This document shows positions 16,612-26,742 of a stretch of 64,000 bases of DNA, piece by piece; within the stretch, counting starts at the first letter, position 1, and each line of letters starts with the position of its first letter. The stretch lies in NCBI RefSeq assembly GCF_002918555.1, contig NZ_PQMB01000002.1, positions 845,169-909,168 of the forward strand, written 5' to 3'. Both the position numbers and the translations under genes were made by a program. The stretch is from Citrobacter amalonaticus. GTDB taxonomy: Bacteria > Pseudomonadota > Gammaproteobacteria > Enterobacterales > Enterobacteriaceae. The notes beneath the pieces were generated by a model. The model ran no database searches, was not told the origin of the DNA, and was given only the letters and a program-made list of their open reading frames with translations.

Positions 16612-18252
16612 TCAGGCGTTTTTCAGCACTTCGCTGACAATTTCAACCGCTTCTTTCTCAATCTGCTTACGGTGTTCCTCACCCAGGAAGCTTTCGCAAT
16701 AGATTTTGTATGCATCTTCAGTACCTGAAGGACGCGCGGCAAACCAGCCGTTCTCGGTCATCACCTTCAGACCGCCAATCGACGCGCCGTTACCCGGTGC
16801 CGCCGTCAGACGCGCGGTGATCGGATCGCCTGCAAGCGTGCTGGCACTGACCATTTCCGGAGACAGTTTCGACAACGCCGCTTTCTGCGCAGAGGTTGCC
16901 CCCGCCTGCAGACGGTTGTAGCTCGGCGCACCAAAGCGAGCGGCCAGCTCATTGTAGTGCTCTTGCGGGTTCTTACCGGTTACCGCCGTAATTTCCGCCG
17001 CCAGCAGACACATGATGATCCCGTCTTTGTCGGTAGACCATGGCGTGCCGTCAAAACGCAGGAAGGATGCGCCCGCGCTCTCTTCGCCACCGAAACCAAA
17101 GCTACCGTCGAACAGACCGTCCACAAACCACTTAAAGCCCACCGGCACTTCCACCAGTTTACGTCCCAGATCGTTCACCACGCGGTCAATCATGGCAGAA
17201 GAAACCAGCGTTTTACCCACCGCAACATCCTTACCCCACTGCGGGCGATGCTGGAACAGGTAGTTGATCGCCACCGCCAGATAGTGGTTCGGGTTCATCA
17301 AGCCGGCTGGCGTCACAATGCCGTGGCGGTCATAGTCCGGGTCGTTGGCAAACGCCAGATCGAACTTGTCACGCAGCGCCAACAGTCCCGCCATCGCGCA
17401 CTCGGAGGAGCAGTCCATACGGATCGCGCCGTCTTTATCCAGATGCATAAAGCGGAAGGTCTGATCGACGTGATCGTTCACGATGGTCAGATCCAGCTTG
17501 TAGTGTTCCGCAACGCGTTTCCAGTATTCGATACCGGAACCACCCAGCGGATCAACGCCCAGTTTCAGACCAGCTTTCTGAATCGCCGCCATATCAACGA
17601 TATCCGCCAGCCCCTCAACGAACGGCTGCACCAGATCCTGCTCTTTAATATGGCCCGATGCCAGCGCCGCATCCAGAGAAATACGCTTCACGCCCTTCAG
17701 GTCGTCAGCCAGCAGCGCATTGGCCCTGTCTTCCACCACCTTAGTGACATTAGTATCAGCCGGCCCCCCGTTTGGCGGGTTGTATTTAATACCGCCGTCT
17801 TCCGGCGGGTTGTGAGACGGCGTGATCACGATACCGTCGGCCTGCGGGCCACCTTTTTTATTGTGGACCAGGATGGCGTTTGACACCGCAGGCGTCGGCG
17901 TAAAGCCATTGTTTTCCTGAACAATGACGTCGACGCCGTTCGCCGCCAGCACTTCCAGCACGGAAATGAACGCCGGTTCGGACAGGGCGTGAGTATCTTT
18001 ACCCACAAAGCAAGGGCCAGTGATGCCGTTTTTCGCGCGTTCTTCCGCAATTGCCTGAGCGATGGCGAGAATGTGCGGCTCATTAAAACTATGACGACCT
18101 GCACTGCCGCGATGTCCGGAGGTGCCGAACTTCACCGCGTGCTCCGCATTACCGGCTGTAGGTTTCAGTACATAGTATTGCGCCGTTAATTGGGCGACGT
18201 TAATCAAATCACTCTGTTGTGCAGGTTGACCTGCACGGTTGTGGATTGCCAT
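16612..18252 (-). CDS. pgm: Phosphoglucomutase
   Basis: This 546-residue enzyme interconverts glucose-1-phosphate and glucose-6-phosphate, feeding UDP-glucose and trehalose synthesis. Motifs in order: [10 protein letters not shown] near residue 45, the phospho-serine loop [11 protein letters not shown], the metal-binding loop DPDYDRHG, the sugar loop GGEESAG, and the phosphate-binding [11 protein letters not shown] near the C-terminus. The ATG at 18252 (MAIHNRAGQ) is preferred over one seven codons upstream because it gives the family start and length. It lies 24 bases downstream of seqA and is probably co-transcribed with it. Confidence 0.97.
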   Translation of the reverse strand: MAIHNRAGQPAQQSDLINVAQLTAQYYVLKPTAGNAEHAVKFGTSGHRGSAGRHSFNEPHILAIAQAIAEERAKNGITGPCFVGKDTHALSEPAFISVLEVLAANGVDVIVQENNGFTPTPAVSNAILVHNKKGGPQADGIVITPSHNPPEDGGIKYNPPNGGPADTNVTKVVEDRANALLADDLKGVKRISLDAALASGHIKEQDLVQPFVEGLADIVDMAAIQKAGLKLGVDPLGGSGIEYWKRVAEHYKLDLTIVNDHVDQTFRFMHLDKDGAIRMDCSSECAMAGLLALRDKFDLAFANDPDYDRHGIVTPAGLMNPNHYLAVAINYLFQHRPQWGKDVAVGKTLVSSAMIDRVVNDLGRKLVEVPVGFKWFVDGLFDGSFGFGGEESAGASFLRFDGTPWSTDKDGIIMCLLAAEITAVTGKNPQEHYNELAARFGAPSYNRLQAGATSAQKAALSKLSPEMVSASTLAGDPITARLTAAPGNGASIGGLKVMTENGWFAARPSGTEDAYKIYCESFLGEEHRKQIEKEAVEIVSEVLKNA

Positions 18253-18276
18253 TGCCTGGTCCTTCTGATGCAAGGA

Positions 18277-18822
18277 TTAAATTGTTCCGCAAACCTTTTC
18301 AATCAATTCCGCCGGGAATTGCATTGACTGCATGATGTGTTCAATCATGCTGCATTTACGGCCGGTGTTGGTGTTGGTAATCACCCAGTACGGCGTGCCG
18401 GGCACGTGTTTGGGCTTGGTTTGATTACCATTTTTCAGCAGCGTTTGCTCATCAGCCGCAAAATAGACGCGCGTACGGCCGTGCAGCGATTCGGTTGCTT
18501 CAGCAAACGCCTGTTGATCCAGTGAATAGAGTGTAGACAGCACCAGCATAAAGCGATTGACCGCTTTTTTCTGTTCTGCGTACTCATCGGAAAGCAGTAG
18601 TTCACGCATGGCGCGGACTTTATCTTTGACAAGAGTGACCGGCTTCGCTTCCGCGATAGCAGGCTGCGCGACGCGAACCTCTTTCGCTGCCGAAGTGGCG
18701 GGCTGTGCTGCGGCGGAAAACTTCAACATGCGCCGTAAAATGTCGGATGCGCTCTCGCCGATATGCTTGGTGTGGCTGGCAATATAGCTATAGAGTTCAT
18801 CATCAACTTCAATCGTTTTCAT
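18277..18822 (-). CDS. seqA: SeqA, negative modulator of replication initiation
   Basis: This 181-residue protein binds hemimethylated GATC sites, sequesters oriC and organises newly replicated DNA. The N-terminal oligomerisation domain (MKTIEVDDELYSYIAS, ESASDILRRML) is followed by an Ala/Val/Pro-rich linker (about 36-65). The C-terminal DNA-binding domain contains HGRTRVYFAADEQTLLKNGN and the GRKCSMIEHIMQ segment. It sits upstream of pgm and diverges from ybfF. Confidence 0.98.
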   Translation of the reverse strand: MKTIEVDDELYSYIASHTKHIGESASDILRRMLKFSAAAQPATSAAKEVRVAQPAIAEAKPVTLVKDKVRAMRELLLSDEYAEQKKAVNRFMLVLSTLYSLDQQAFAEATESLHGRTRVYFAADEQTLLKNGNQTKPKHVPGTPYWVITNTNTGRKCSMIEHIMQSMQFPAELIEKVCGTI

Positions 18823-19018
18823 CTTAATCCAGTGCGGTGTTTAGCTGAATACAAGTCGTTGGGATGGTCTACCGGTAGTGTAAAGGCAAATCCCAACAGC
18901 GGATAGCGTTAAGCCTGGCTTGCAGAAAAACTCGGAGTAAACCGTGCTTGTTGCAGCCGTGTGGCAGAATGGTCAACATAATACCCTAACCCGACAGAGC
19001 GAAAAAAAGAACTTTGCC

Positions 19019-19789
19019 ATGAAATTGAATATCCGAGCGCAATCTGCACAAAACCTGCACAATAATTCTCCCATTGTCCTTGTCCATGGTCTGTTTGGCA
19101 GTCTGGACAATCTCGGTGTGCTGGCACGCGACCTGGCGATCGACCATAACATTATCCAGGTCGATATGCGTAATCACGGTCTTTCTCCTCGCGATCCCGT
19201 GATGAACTATCCGGCGATGGCACAGGATCTGCTGGATACCCTCAATGCAGAGCAAATCGAAAAAGCAACCTTTATTGGTCACTCCATGGGCGGGAAAGCA
19301 GTTATGGCGCTCACCGCGCTGGCTCCTGAGCGCATCGACCAGCTGGTGGCGATCGACATCGCACCGGTTGATTATCACGTGCGTCGCCATGATGAGATTT
19401 TTGCCGCTATCAACGCGGTGACCACGTCCGACGCAAAAACGCGCCAGCAGGCGGCAGGCATTATGCGCGAGCATCTGCAAGAAGAAGGGGTGATCCAGTT
19501 TCTGCTGAAGTCGTATGTTGACGGTGAATGGCGCTTTAACGTCCCCGTACTGTGGGAGCAGTATCCTCATATCGTGGGCTGGGAAACCCTCCCGGCCTGG
19601 GAGCATCCGGCGCTGTTTATCCCCGGCGGCAATTCCCCCTACGTCACCGAAGCGTATCGCAGTGAGCTGCTGGCGCAGTTCCCGCAGGCCCGCGCACATG
19701 TGATTGCCGGGGCCGGTCATTGGGTACATGCCGAAAAGCCGGATGCCGTGCTGCGTGCCATCCGTCGTTACCTCAACGATAAAGGCTAA
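19019..19789 (+). CDS. ybfF: YbfF, alpha/beta-hydrolase esterase
   Basis: This 256-residue alpha/beta hydrolase has LVHGLFGSLDNLG (oxyanion-hole region) and the nucleophile elbow GHSMGGK with Ser89. The catalytic His is in GAGHWVHAEKPD near the C-terminus. Family members hydrolyse short acyl esters and acyl-CoA in vitro; the natural substrate is unknown. The frame is open from 18944, but the ATG at 19019 (MKLNIRAQ) matches family starts. The TAA stop overlaps the LexA box of ybfE. Confidence 0.93.
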   Translation: MKLNIRAQSAQNLHNNSPIVLVHGLFGSLDNLGVLARDLAIDHNIIQVDMRNHGLSPRDPVMNYPAMAQDLLDTLNAEQIEKATFIGHSMGGKAVMALTALAPERIDQLVAIDIAPVDYHVRRHDEIFAAINAVTTSDAKTRQQAAGIMREHLQEEGVIQFLLKSYVDGEWRFNVPVLWEQYPHIVGWETLPAWEHPALFIPGGNSPYVTEAYRSELLAQFPQARAHVIAGAGHWVHAEKPDAVLRAIRRYLNDKG

Positions 19790-19807
19790 CTGATTAAAAA
19801 CTCAGCG
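19788..19807 (+). promoter_or_regulatory. LexA box upstream of ybfE
   Basis: AACTGATTAAAAACTCAGCG fits the SOS-box pattern CTG-N10-CAG and closely matches the box recalled for E. coli ybfE. It overlaps the last bases of ybfF and lies about 115 bases before the ybfE ATG. Confidence 0.8.
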
Positions 19808-19921
19808 TCCGCGCACGATTGCGTCCGCGGGCGTTGGCGTGCCTGCCTTGCTGATGTATGATGGCGCGCTATCCATCCGGGCAGACGCCTGGCTGATTGT
19901 TTCCCCGAAGTCACCAAAACC

Positions 19922-20209
19922 ATGGCCAAAGAACAAACGGACCGTACGACATTAGATCTGTTCGCGCACGAGCGTCGCCCGGGACGACCCAAAACCAATC
20001 CGCTTTCGCGTGATGAACAGCTGCGCATCAATAAGCGCAATCAGCTAAAACGCGATAAAGTTCGTGGTCTTAAGCGTGTCGAACTGAAGCTCAACGCGGA
20101 GGCGGTGGACGCACTGAACGAACTGGCCGAATCGCGCAATATGAACCGCAGCGAACTCATTGAAGAGATACTGATGTCTCAACTGGCCGCGCTGCGCGGC
20201 AAGGCTTAG
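19922..20209 (+). CDS. ybfE: YbfE, LexA-regulated small protein
   Basis: This 95-residue basic protein has the start MAKEQTDRTTLDLFAHERRP, an arginine/lysine-rich centre (RINKRNQLKRDKVRGLKR) and a C-terminal stretch (VELKLNAEAVDALNELAE, NRSELIEEILMSQL) that reads like a ribbon-helix-helix DNA-binding fold. It is an SOS-regulon member in E. coli with no established function. The LexA box at 19788-19807 supports the same control here. The C-terminus differs slightly from E. coli (GKA end). Confidence 0.9.
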   Translation: MAKEQTDRTTLDLFAHERRPGRPKTNPLSRDEQLRINKRNQLKRDKVRGLKRVELKLNAEAVDALNELAESRNMNRSELIEEILMSQLAALRGKA

Positions 20210-20364
20210 TCTGAATTTCTGCGCTAACACACAATTCATGTAGCACTGAGTGCACTCGGGCATGTTTGCTGTTTCCGCATGCCTGACTGTTCTGCTATGA
20301 TTGCCCTTATCCGTGGGCAATTCGCCACCACCATTTCAATAAGTTTCAAGAGGTTATTTTACTC

Positions 20365-20895
20365 ATGGCAATCACTGGCATCTTTTTTGGCAGCGACACC
20401 GGCAATACCGAAAATATCGCAAAAATGATTCAAAAACAGCTTGGTAAAGACGTTGCCGATGTGCATGACATTGCAAAAAGCAGCAAAGAAGACCTGGAAG
20501 GGTACGATATTCTGCTGCTGGGCATCCCGACCTGGTACTACGGTGAAGCGCAGTGTGACTGGGATGACTTCTTCCCTACCCTCGAAGAGATTGATTTCAA
20601 TGGCAAACTGGTTGCGCTGTTTGGCTGCGGCGACCAGGAAGATTATGCTGAATATTTCTGCGATGCGTTAGGCACCATCCGCGACATTATTGAACCGCGC
20701 GGCGCGACCATCGTCGGCCACTGGCCGACCGCGGGTTACCATTTTGAAGCGTCCAAAGGTCTGGCTGATGACGACCACTTTGTGGGTCTGGCTATTGATG
20801 AAGACCGCCAGCCGGAGCTGACCGCCGAACGCGTAGAGAAATGGGTTAAGCAGATTTCTGAAGAACTGCATCTCGACGAAATCCTCAACGCCTGA
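20365..20895 (+). CDS. fldA: Flavodoxin 1
   Basis: This 176-residue FMN protein carries electrons to reductive enzymes such as IspG/IspH, pyruvate-formate-lyase activase and methionine synthase. The phosphate-binding loop [12 protein letters not shown] is at residues 8-19. The FMN-stacking segments [14 protein letters not shown] and [15 protein letters not shown] follow, as in long-chain flavodoxins. It lies upstream of fur on the same strand, as in other enterics, where fldA and fur can share transcripts and oxidative-stress control. A strong hairpin follows the stop. Confidence 0.98.
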   Translation: MAITGIFFGSDTGNTENIAKMIQKQLGKDVADVHDIAKSSKEDLEGYDILLLGIPTWYYGEAQCDWDDFFPTLEEIDFNGKLVALFGCGDQEDYAEYFCDALGTIRDIIEPRGATIVGHWPTAGYHFEASKGLADDDHFVGLAIDEDRQPELTAERVEKWVKQISEELHLDEILNA

Positions 20896-20899
20896 TTTT

Positions 20900-20929
20900 A
20901 TGCGGCATAGATTTCTATCTATGCCGCAT
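20900..20929 (+). terminator. Strong hairpin after fldA
   Basis: A perfect 13-bp stem (ATGCGGCATAGAT, loop TTCT) begins five bases after the fldA stop. No T run follows, so it may be a partial terminator or a 3'-end stabiliser that still allows fldA-fur read-through. Confidence 0.6.
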
Positions 20930-21071
20930 CAATAGATAAAACCAATCAAAATAATTGCTACAAATTTGTAACTTTCTTGCCCATCCCTGTACAATGTGCG
21001 GAAGTTATTAGGTGGCGCTCTCATTTCCAGGCGATACCTCGTTTTTATTAACATTTGCCAGAGGCTTGCAG

Positions 21072-21113
21072 TTTTCATTTAGGTGTGGCAGTCCTATAAT
21101 GAAACGCATTATC
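21072..21113 (+). promoter_or_regulatory. fur promoter with Fur box
   Basis: TTTTCA at 21072-21077 and TATAAT at 21095-21100 are separated by 17 bases. The -10 hexamer begins TATAATGAAACGCATTATC, a Fur-box-like palindrome that would allow autoregulation. A second possible promoter is TTGTAA (20966) with TACAAT (20990). Confidence 0.65.
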
Positions 21114-21185
21114 CCGAGTGCAATTTCTGTCACTTCTTTGTTTGAAGTGAATCGTTTAGCAACAGGACAGATTCCGCATGACTGA
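21099..21185 (+). CDS. uof: Uof, leader peptide upstream of fur
   Basis: This 28-codon frame (MKRIIPSAISV...GQIPHD) overlaps the fur start by eight bases (GCATGACTGA), exactly the arrangement of E. coli uof. There, fur translation is coupled to uof, and the sRNA RyhB lowers Fur by pairing at the uof start. Its ATG overlaps the TATAAT at 21095-21100, so uof must be read from transcripts that start further upstream. It is too short for usual ORF callers. Confidence 0.8.
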   Translation: MKRIIPSAISVTSLFEVNRLATGQIPHD

Positions 21186-21624
21186 CAACAATACCGCATT
21201 AAAGAAGGCTGGCCTGAAAGTAACGCTTCCTCGTTTAAAAATTCTGGAAGTTCTTCAGGAACCGGATAACCATCACGTCAGTGCGGAAGATTTATACAAA
21301 CGACTGATTGACATGGGTGAAGAGATTGGTCTGGCGACCGTGTATCGCGTGCTGAACCAGTTTGATGACGCCGGTATCGTAACCCGCCACAATTTTGAAG
21401 GCGGCAAATCCGTTTTTGAACTGACCCAACAGCATCACCACGATCATCTGATCTGCCTTGATTGCGGTAAAGTGATTGAATTCAGTGATGATTCCATCGA
21501 AGCGCGTCAGCGTGAGATTGCGGCGAAACATGGTATCCGTTTAACAAACCATAGCCTTTATCTCTACGGTCACTGCGCTGAAGGCGACTGCCGCGAAGAC
21601 GAGCACGCTCACGACGCGAAGTGA
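21178..21624 (+). CDS. fur: Ferric uptake regulator Fur
   Basis: This 148-residue Fe2+-dependent repressor has an N-terminal winged helix (KAGLKVTLPRLKILEVL and ATVYRVLNQFDDAGIV) and a C-terminal dimerisation/metal domain. Visible metal residues are the HHHDH cluster (about 86-90), Cys93 and Cys96 (CLDCG), and the later GHCAEGDC pair. The start overlaps uof. Only the last residues (HDAK) differ from what I recall for E. coli. A clean terminator follows. Confidence 0.99.
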   Translation: MTDNNTALKKAGLKVTLPRLKILEVLQEPDNHHVSAEDLYKRLIDMGEEIGLATVYRVLNQFDDAGIVTRHNFEGGKSVFELTQQHHHDHLICLDCGKVIEFSDDSIEARQREIAAKHGIRLTNHSLYLYGHCAEGDCREDEHAHDAK

Positions 21625-21640
21625 TACGCCACATTGAAAG

Positions 21641-21666
21641 AGCCAACCATCGGTTGGCTTTTTTTA
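21641..21666 (+). terminator. Intrinsic terminator of fur
   Basis: The stem AGCCAACC/GGTTGGCT with loop ATC is followed by a T run (21659-21665), 17 bases after the fur stop codon. Confidence 0.93.
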
Positions 21667-21787
21667 TACCCAATGGATTACAACGTGAAAGACGACAAGG
21701 ATATGCGTCGAATTCCCTCCATTTGCTTTCCTCCCTCCTTATGTTGCTTTAATGTGAAATCTATCTTGCCTTGTCCGGAGAATCGGA

Positions 21788-22714
21788 ATGGAACTTCGCC
21801 AGCTTCGCTACTTTGTCCGCATCGTGGAAACCGGCAGCATGGGCAGCGCGGCGCTCGATCTCAATATTGGCGTCTCGGCGCTCAGCCAGCAAATGACACG
21901 ACTGGAGAACGAACTCGCCATTCGCCTGTTACAACGCACTTCTCGTGGCGTCACGCCCACCAGCGCCGGACTGGCCTTTTACTCCCAGGCACAGCTGGCG
22001 CTGCGACATGCGGACGATGCGATCCTTGCTGCACGGGAGGCTCGTCTCTCCGGGCACGTCAGCGTCGGCATGGCTCCCAGTACCGCTTCTGTCCTCGGGA
22101 TGCCTTTTATCCATGCGATGCGGGAAAGCTATGCCGATGTTCGCCTGCACGTGGTGGAAAGCCTTTCCGGCAACCTGGAGCGGATGATCAATACCCGGCA
22201 GATAGATTTAGCCGTGGTGTTTCAGAAGGAGAAGATTCTGCGCTGGAGCGCCAGGCCGATTCTCGAAGAGCGGCTGTTTCTGATTGGCACACATGCTCTG
22301 CTGGCTGATATCGCCGATGAGAACATCACGCCTGCGCAGCTGGCCAATATTCCCCTGATTATGCCAAGCCCTGGTCATGGTCTGCGCGGCAGACTGGAGG
22401 CGATTTGTCAGGAACACGCCCTCAACATGGAAGTGGTCACCGAAATAGACGGTCTGGCGCTGCTCATGCGTGCCGTTCGCTGCGGATCGGGCGCCACGCT
22501 CCAGCCAGGCGCGGCGATTTCCCACCTTGATCAGGAGGCGCTAAGAGTGATCGGCGTCCACAATCCGATACTCAGTCGCCCAAACTTTCTGGTCAGTCTT
22601 TCTGATGATGAGCTGACTCCGGCCGGCCTTGCCGCCCGCGTGGTGCTGACGAAAGTGATGCGTCAGCTGGTGGAGACCGGAAACTGGCCTGGCGCGACCC
22701 TTTACGCTGGCTAA
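21788..22714 (+). CDS. tcuR: TcuR, LysR-type activator of tricarballylate genes
   Basis: This 308-residue LysR-family regulator has an N-terminal winged helix (MELRQLRYFVRIVETGSMG, VSALSQQMTRLENELAIRLL) and a C-terminal effector-binding domain of two alpha/beta lobes. It directly precedes tcuABC on the same strand, 97 bases upstream, in the position of Salmonella tcuR, which activates the operon when tricarballylate is present. The assignment rests on this context as well as the sequence; the inducer is inferred from the family. Confidence 0.9.
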   Translation: MELRQLRYFVRIVETGSMGSAALDLNIGVSALSQQMTRLENELAIRLLQRTSRGVTPTSAGLAFYSQAQLALRHADDAILAAREARLSGHVSVGMAPSTASVLGMPFIHAMRESYADVRLHVVESLSGNLERMINTRQIDLAVVFQKEKILRWSARPILEERLFLIGTHALLADIADENITPAQLANIPLIMPSPGHGLRGRLEAICQEHALNMEVVTEIDGLALLMRAVRCGSGATLQPGAAISHLDQEALRVIGVHNPILSRPNFLVSLSDDELTPAGLAARVVLTKVMRQLVETGNWPGATLYAG

Positions 22715-22811
22715 AGAGCCCTTTAGCATCACCTCATAGCGCCCACACAACCTATGCGTATACATTTTAATTACAAATTTAACAATTAGTTAAATGGTAA
22801 TGGAGTATACG

Positions 22812-24215
22812 ATGGTTGATGTACTGGTGATTGGCGGAGGCAACGCCGCATTATGTGCCGCCTTAACCGCCCGGGAGAGTGGAGCCTCCGTACTGCTGCT
22901 CGAAGCGGCCCCCCGGGAGTGGCGCGGCGGGAATTCCCAACACACCCGCAATTTACGCTGCATGCACGATGCGCCGCAGGACGTACTGGTCGAGAGCTAT
23001 CCCGAAGAGGAGTTCTGGCAGGATCTCCGCCGCGTTACCGAAGGAAATACCAACGAAGCGCTGGCTCGCCTGGTGATCCGCACCTCTTCACAGTGTCGCG
23101 ACTGGATGCGCCAGCACGGCGTTAACTTTCAGCCCCCTCTTTCCGGTGCGCTGCATGTGGCGCGCACCAACGCATTTTTTATGGGTGGCGGGAAAGCCCT
23201 CGTGAATGCCTATTATCGCAGTGCCGAAAAGCTGGGCGTACAAATTCGCTACAACACGCCTGTGCAGGCTCTTGAACTGCGTAACGGCGAATTCGTGGCG
23301 GCACTGGCGGGAGAGGAGCGCATTGAGGCTAAATCCTGCGTGCTTGCCGCCGGAGGATTTGAATCTAACCGCGAATGGCTGCGGGAAGCGTGGGGCGAAA
23401 ACGAACGCGGCGAATGGCCAGCCGATAACTTTCTCATTCGCGGTACGCGCTTTAACCAGGGCGTACTGCTTAAATTTATGATGGATGCCGGGGCAGATAT
23501 TATCGGCGAACCTTCCCAGTCGCATTGCGTGGCGATTGACGCCAGAGCGCCGTTGTATGACGGCGGGATTTGCACCCGCGTGGACTGCGTATCGCTGGGC
23601 GTGGTCGTCAACCGCGACGCTGAGCGATTTTATGATGAAGGCGAAGATTTCTGGCCCAAACGCTACGCCATCTGGGGACGCCTGGTCGCTCAACAGCCAG
23701 CACAGATTGGCTATTCCATTATCGACAGTAAAGCCATCGGCCACTTTATGCCACCGGTATTCCCCGGCGCGCAGGCCAGTACGCTGGCGGAGCTGGCGCG
23801 CCAGTTGGGACTCGATGCCGAACGCTTAACCCACACGGTGACGCAATACAACCAAGCCTGTCAGTCCGGGCAATTCGACCACACCACTCTGGATAACTGC
23901 TCTACCGCAGGTCTGATCCCCCCTAAAACACACTGGGCGCGACCACTCGACACGCCACCTTACTATGGCTATGCCCTGCGACCGGGCATCACCTTCACCT
24001 ATCTGGGACTGAAAGTGAACGAACACGCCGCCGTACACTTTGCCGGACAACCAAGCCGCAACCTGTTTGTCGCCGGAGAGATGATGGCGGGTAACGTGCT
24101 GGGCAAGGGCTATACCGCAGGCGTGGGCATGTCGATCGGCACCACGTTTGGTCGTATCGCCGGAAAAGAGGCCGCTCTGGCAGCACGTAAGGAGGCACGT
24201 CATGAGGCAGCTTGA
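22812..24215 (+). CDS. tcuA: TcuA, FAD-dependent tricarballylate dehydrogenase
   Basis: This 467-residue flavoprotein of the fumarate-reductase/succinate-dehydrogenase superfamily oxidises tricarballylate to cis-aconitate. It has the FAD dinucleotide-binding motif [15 protein letters not shown], the glycine-rich [14 protein letters not shown] loop and a C-terminal [18 protein letters not shown]. An ATG six codons upstream is possible, but the one at 22812 has a GGAG at the right spacing and gives the Salmonella length. It overlaps tcuB by 14 bases. Confidence 0.95.
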   Translation: MVDVLVIGGGNAALCAALTARESGASVLLLEAAPREWRGGNSQHTRNLRCMHDAPQDVLVESYPEEEFWQDLRRVTEGNTNEALARLVIRTSSQCRDWMRQHGVNFQPPLSGALHVARTNAFFMGGGKALVNAYYRSAEKLGVQIRYNTPVQALELRNGEFVAALAGEERIEAKSCVLAAGGFESNREWLREAWGENERGEWPADNFLIRGTRFNQGVLLKFMMDAGADIIGEPSQSHCVAIDARAPLYDGGICTRVDCVSLGVVVNRDAERFYDEGEDFWPKRYAIWGRLVAQQPAQIGYSIIDSKAIGHFMPPVFPGAQASTLAELARQLGLDAERLTHTVTQYNQACQSGQFDHTTLDNCSTAGLIPPKTHWARPLDTPPYYGYALRPGITFTYLGLKVNEHAAVHFAGQPSRNLFVAGEMMAGNVLGKGYTAGVGMSIGTTFGRIAGKEAALAARKEARHEAA

Positions 24216-25341
24216 GAAATTGATTATCGAAGCACAAATTCTTACCGGGCCAGAAGCAGAAGTGGAGCGCGTAATGCAGGTGTGTAACGCCTGCCGCTAC
24301 TGCGAAGGCTTTTGCGCCGTGTTCCCGGCGATGACCCAGCGTCTGGAATTCCCTAAAGCGGATATTAACTATCTGGCGAACCTGTGCCATAACTGCGGCG
24401 CTTGCCTGCATGCGTGTCAGTATGCGCCGCCCCATGAATTTGCCATTAACGTGCCGAAGGCGATGGCGGAAGTCCGGCTGGAGACCTATCAACATTATGC
24501 CCAACCCGCCGCTTTTGGCGCGTTGTATCGCCGGGCAGGCATGACAGTAACGCTGACCCTGGCGTTTGGCCTGATTCTTTTTTTACTCCTCGCGATGGGG
24601 TTAAAAGGATCGTTGCTTCACCCGCCGCTGGCCGGTGATTTTTACCAGATATTCCCCCATAACCTGCTGGCGTGGATGTTTGGTTCAGTCTTCATTCTGG
24701 CGATCGGCTTACTCATGACGGGCGTGATCCGCTTCTGGCGGGAGATCTCACCCGGTATGCCGCGTTCCGCTGAGATTGCCGAAGCCTCGCACAATGCCCT
24801 GACGCTGAAATATCTCGATGGCGGCCACGGCAAAGGCTGTAACGAAGCGGATGATGCCTTCACCCTGATGCGTCGCCGTTTCCACCACTTTACCTTTTAC
24901 GGCTTCATGCTCTGTTTCGCCGCTACCGTGGTGGCGACAGGCTATCACTACTTTGCGGGCCTTGAAGCGCCCTACCCGTTCTTCAGCGTTCCGGTGATCC
25001 TCGGCACGCTGGGTGGGGCAGGTCTGGTCATCGGCCCGGCCGGTTTGTTATGGCTGAATCTTAAGCGCTCACCGCTGCATGGCGACGCACGGCAAAAGCC
25101 GATGGATCGCGGTTTTATTTTATTGCTGTTGCTGACCAGCCTGACTGGCCTGGGTTTGCTGGCGGGAAGAGACACCTCCTGGATGGCTATTTTGCTCGCC
25201 ATTCACCTCGGCGTGGTCATGGCGCTCTTTTTGACCATTCCTTATGGAAAATTTGCCCACGGATTTTACCGCTGCGCAGCCTTACTCAAGTGGGCAATTG
25301 AGAAACGGCGCGGCAAACAGGCGGGGGTCGCAGGCGACTAA
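24202..25341 (+). CDS. tcuB: TcuB, membrane Fe-S/cytochrome partner that reoxidises TcuA
   Basis: This 379-residue protein has two N-terminal 4Fe-4S-type clusters of cysteines ([11 protein letters not shown] about residue 30 and [11 protein letters not shown] about 67). These are followed by several membrane spans with conserved histidines, consistent with b-type heme. In Salmonella it reoxidises the FADH2 of TcuA and passes electrons to the quinone pool. The AAGGAGG site directly before ATG 24202 decides the start, although the frame is open upstream inside tcuA. Confidence 0.95.
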   Translation: MRQLEKLIIEAQILTGPEAEVERVMQVCNACRYCEGFCAVFPAMTQRLEFPKADINYLANLCHNCGACLHACQYAPPHEFAINVPKAMAEVRLETYQHYAQPAAFGALYRRAGMTVTLTLAFGLILFLLLAMGLKGSLLHPPLAGDFYQIFPHNLLAWMFGSVFILAIGLLMTGVIRFWREISPGMPRSAEIAEASHNALTLKYLDGGHGKGCNEADDAFTLMRRRFHHFTFYGFMLCFAATVVATGYHYFAGLEAPYPFFSVPVILGTLGGAGLVIGPAGLLWLNLKRSPLHGDARQKPMDRGFILLLLLTSLTGLGLLAGRDTSWMAILLAIHLGVVMALFLTIPYGKFAHGFYRCAALLKWAIEKRRGKQAGVAGD

Positions 25342-25394
25342 CCCGCAAACTCTTACCTCTATAAATATTATGATAAGACAGTGGAGCAAACCCA

Positions 25395-26690
25395 ATGACA
25401 CAACAACCATCGCGCGCCGGAACTTTCGGCGCAATACTGCGGGTAACCAGCGGTAATTTCCTCGAACAGTTTGACTTTTTTCTGTTCGGTTTTTACGCCA
25501 CCTATATCGCAAAGACCTTCTTTCCTGCAGAGAGTGAATTTGCCGGGCTAATGTTAACTTTCGCCGTGTTTGGTTCAGGTTTCTTAATGCGGCCTGTTGG
25601 CGCAATTGTGCTGGGTGCTTACATCGACAGAATTGGTCGCCGTAAAGGACTGATGGTGACGCTGGCGATTATGGGCTGCGGTACCCTGCTGATTGCCCTG
25701 GTACCTGGTTATCACAGTATTGGTCTGCTGGCCCCTGTGCTGGTATTGCTGGGACGATTATTGCAGGGGTTCTCTGCAGGTGTAGAGCTGGGCGGCGTTT
25801 CCGTTTATCTCTCTGAAATCGCCACGCCGGGAAATAAAGGCTTCTATACCAGCTGGCAATCCGCCAGCCAGCAGGTCGCCATTGTTGTTGCCGCACTGAT
25901 TGGCTACGGCCTGAACGCCACGCTCGGTCACGATCAGATTTCCGAATGGGGCTGGCGGATCCCGTTCTTTATTGGCTGCATGATTATCCCACTCATTTTT
26001 GTTCTTCGCCGTTCACTCCAGGAGACCGACGCGTTTTTACAACGTAAGCACCGCCCCGACACCAGGGAAATTTTTATCACTATTATCAAAAACTGGCGTC
26101 TCATCACCGCCGGCACTCTGCTGGTAGCAATGACCACGACCACCTTTTACTTTATTACCGTCTATACCCCGACCTATGGCAGAGCCGTACTCCACCTGAG
26201 CGCGCGGGACAGCCTGATTGTCACCATGCTGGTTGGCATCTCTAACTTTATCTGGCTGCCTGTTGGCGGCGCAATTTCCGACAGGATTGGTCGTCGTCCG
26301 GTACTCATGGGGATTACCCTGCTGGCGCTGTTCACCACCTGGCCGGTGATGCACTGGCTCACCGCCGCCCCGGATTTCACGCGTATGACGCTGGTGCTAC
26401 TCTGGTTTTCGTTCTTCTTTGGGATGTACAACGGAGCCATGGTGGCGGCACTTACCGAAGTCATGCCGGTCTATGTGCGCACCGTGGGTTTTTCACTGGC
26501 CTTCAGCCTCGCGACCGCGATTTTTGGCGGCCTGACGCCCGCGATATCTACCGCCCTGGTCCAGTGGACCGGAGATAAAAGCTCCCCAGGATGGTGGCTG
26601 ATGTGCGCCGCGCTATGCGGCCTTGCCGCCACGGCGATGTTGTTCATCCGCTTGAGCCGTGGTTATCAACCGGTGGAGAATAAGCTCTGA
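25395..26690 (+). CDS. tcuC: TcuC, tricarballylate/citrate-type MFS transporter
   Basis: This 431-residue major facilitator protein belongs to the metabolite:H+ symporter group. About 12 hydrophobic segments are seen, with the characteristic [20 protein letters not shown] loop between helices 2 and 3 and the second-half counterpart [14 protein letters not shown]. It imports tricarballylate in Salmonella and is related to plasmid citrate carriers, so a wider tricarboxylate range is possible. It is the last gene of the operon and converges on chiQ across a shared hairpin. Confidence 0.93.
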   Translation: MTQQPSRAGTFGAILRVTSGNFLEQFDFFLFGFYATYIAKTFFPAESEFAGLMLTFAVFGSGFLMRPVGAIVLGAYIDRIGRRKGLMVTLAIMGCGTLLIALVPGYHSIGLLAPVLVLLGRLLQGFSAGVELGGVSVYLSEIATPGNKGFYTSWQSASQQVAIVVAALIGYGLNATLGHDQISEWGWRIPFFIGCMIIPLIFVLRRSLQETDAFLQRKHRPDTREIFITIIKNWRLITAGTLLVAMTTTTFYFITVYTPTYGRAVLHLSARDSLIVTMLVGISNFIWLPVGGAISDRIGRRPVLMGITLLALFTTWPVMHWLTAAPDFTRMTLVLLWFSFFFGMYNGAMVAALTEVMPVYVRTVGFSLAFSLATAIFGGLTPAISTALVQWTGDKSSPGWWLMCAALCGLAATAMLFIRLSRGYQPVENKL

Positions 26691-26698
26691 AACGCAAA

Positions 26699-26722
26699 CG
26701 GGCGGAGAACGCTCTCCGCCCG
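26699..26722. terminator. Hairpin between convergent tcuC and chiQ
   Basis: A 10-bp stem (CGGGCGGAGA, loop ACGC, TCTCCGCCCG) lies nine bases past the tcuC stop and 21 bases past the chiQ end. Neither side has a full T run; the minus-strand side (GTTTGCGTTT) is the better one. Confidence 0.6.
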
Positions 26723-26742
26723 CCATACCTCTTACCCGCGCT

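Noticed and set aside
21663-21710. Truncated ERIC end after fur (TACCCAATGGATTACAACG)
   Set aside because: Only the first 12 bases match well; the GGCGGCAAG and central hairpin segments are absent or too diverged.
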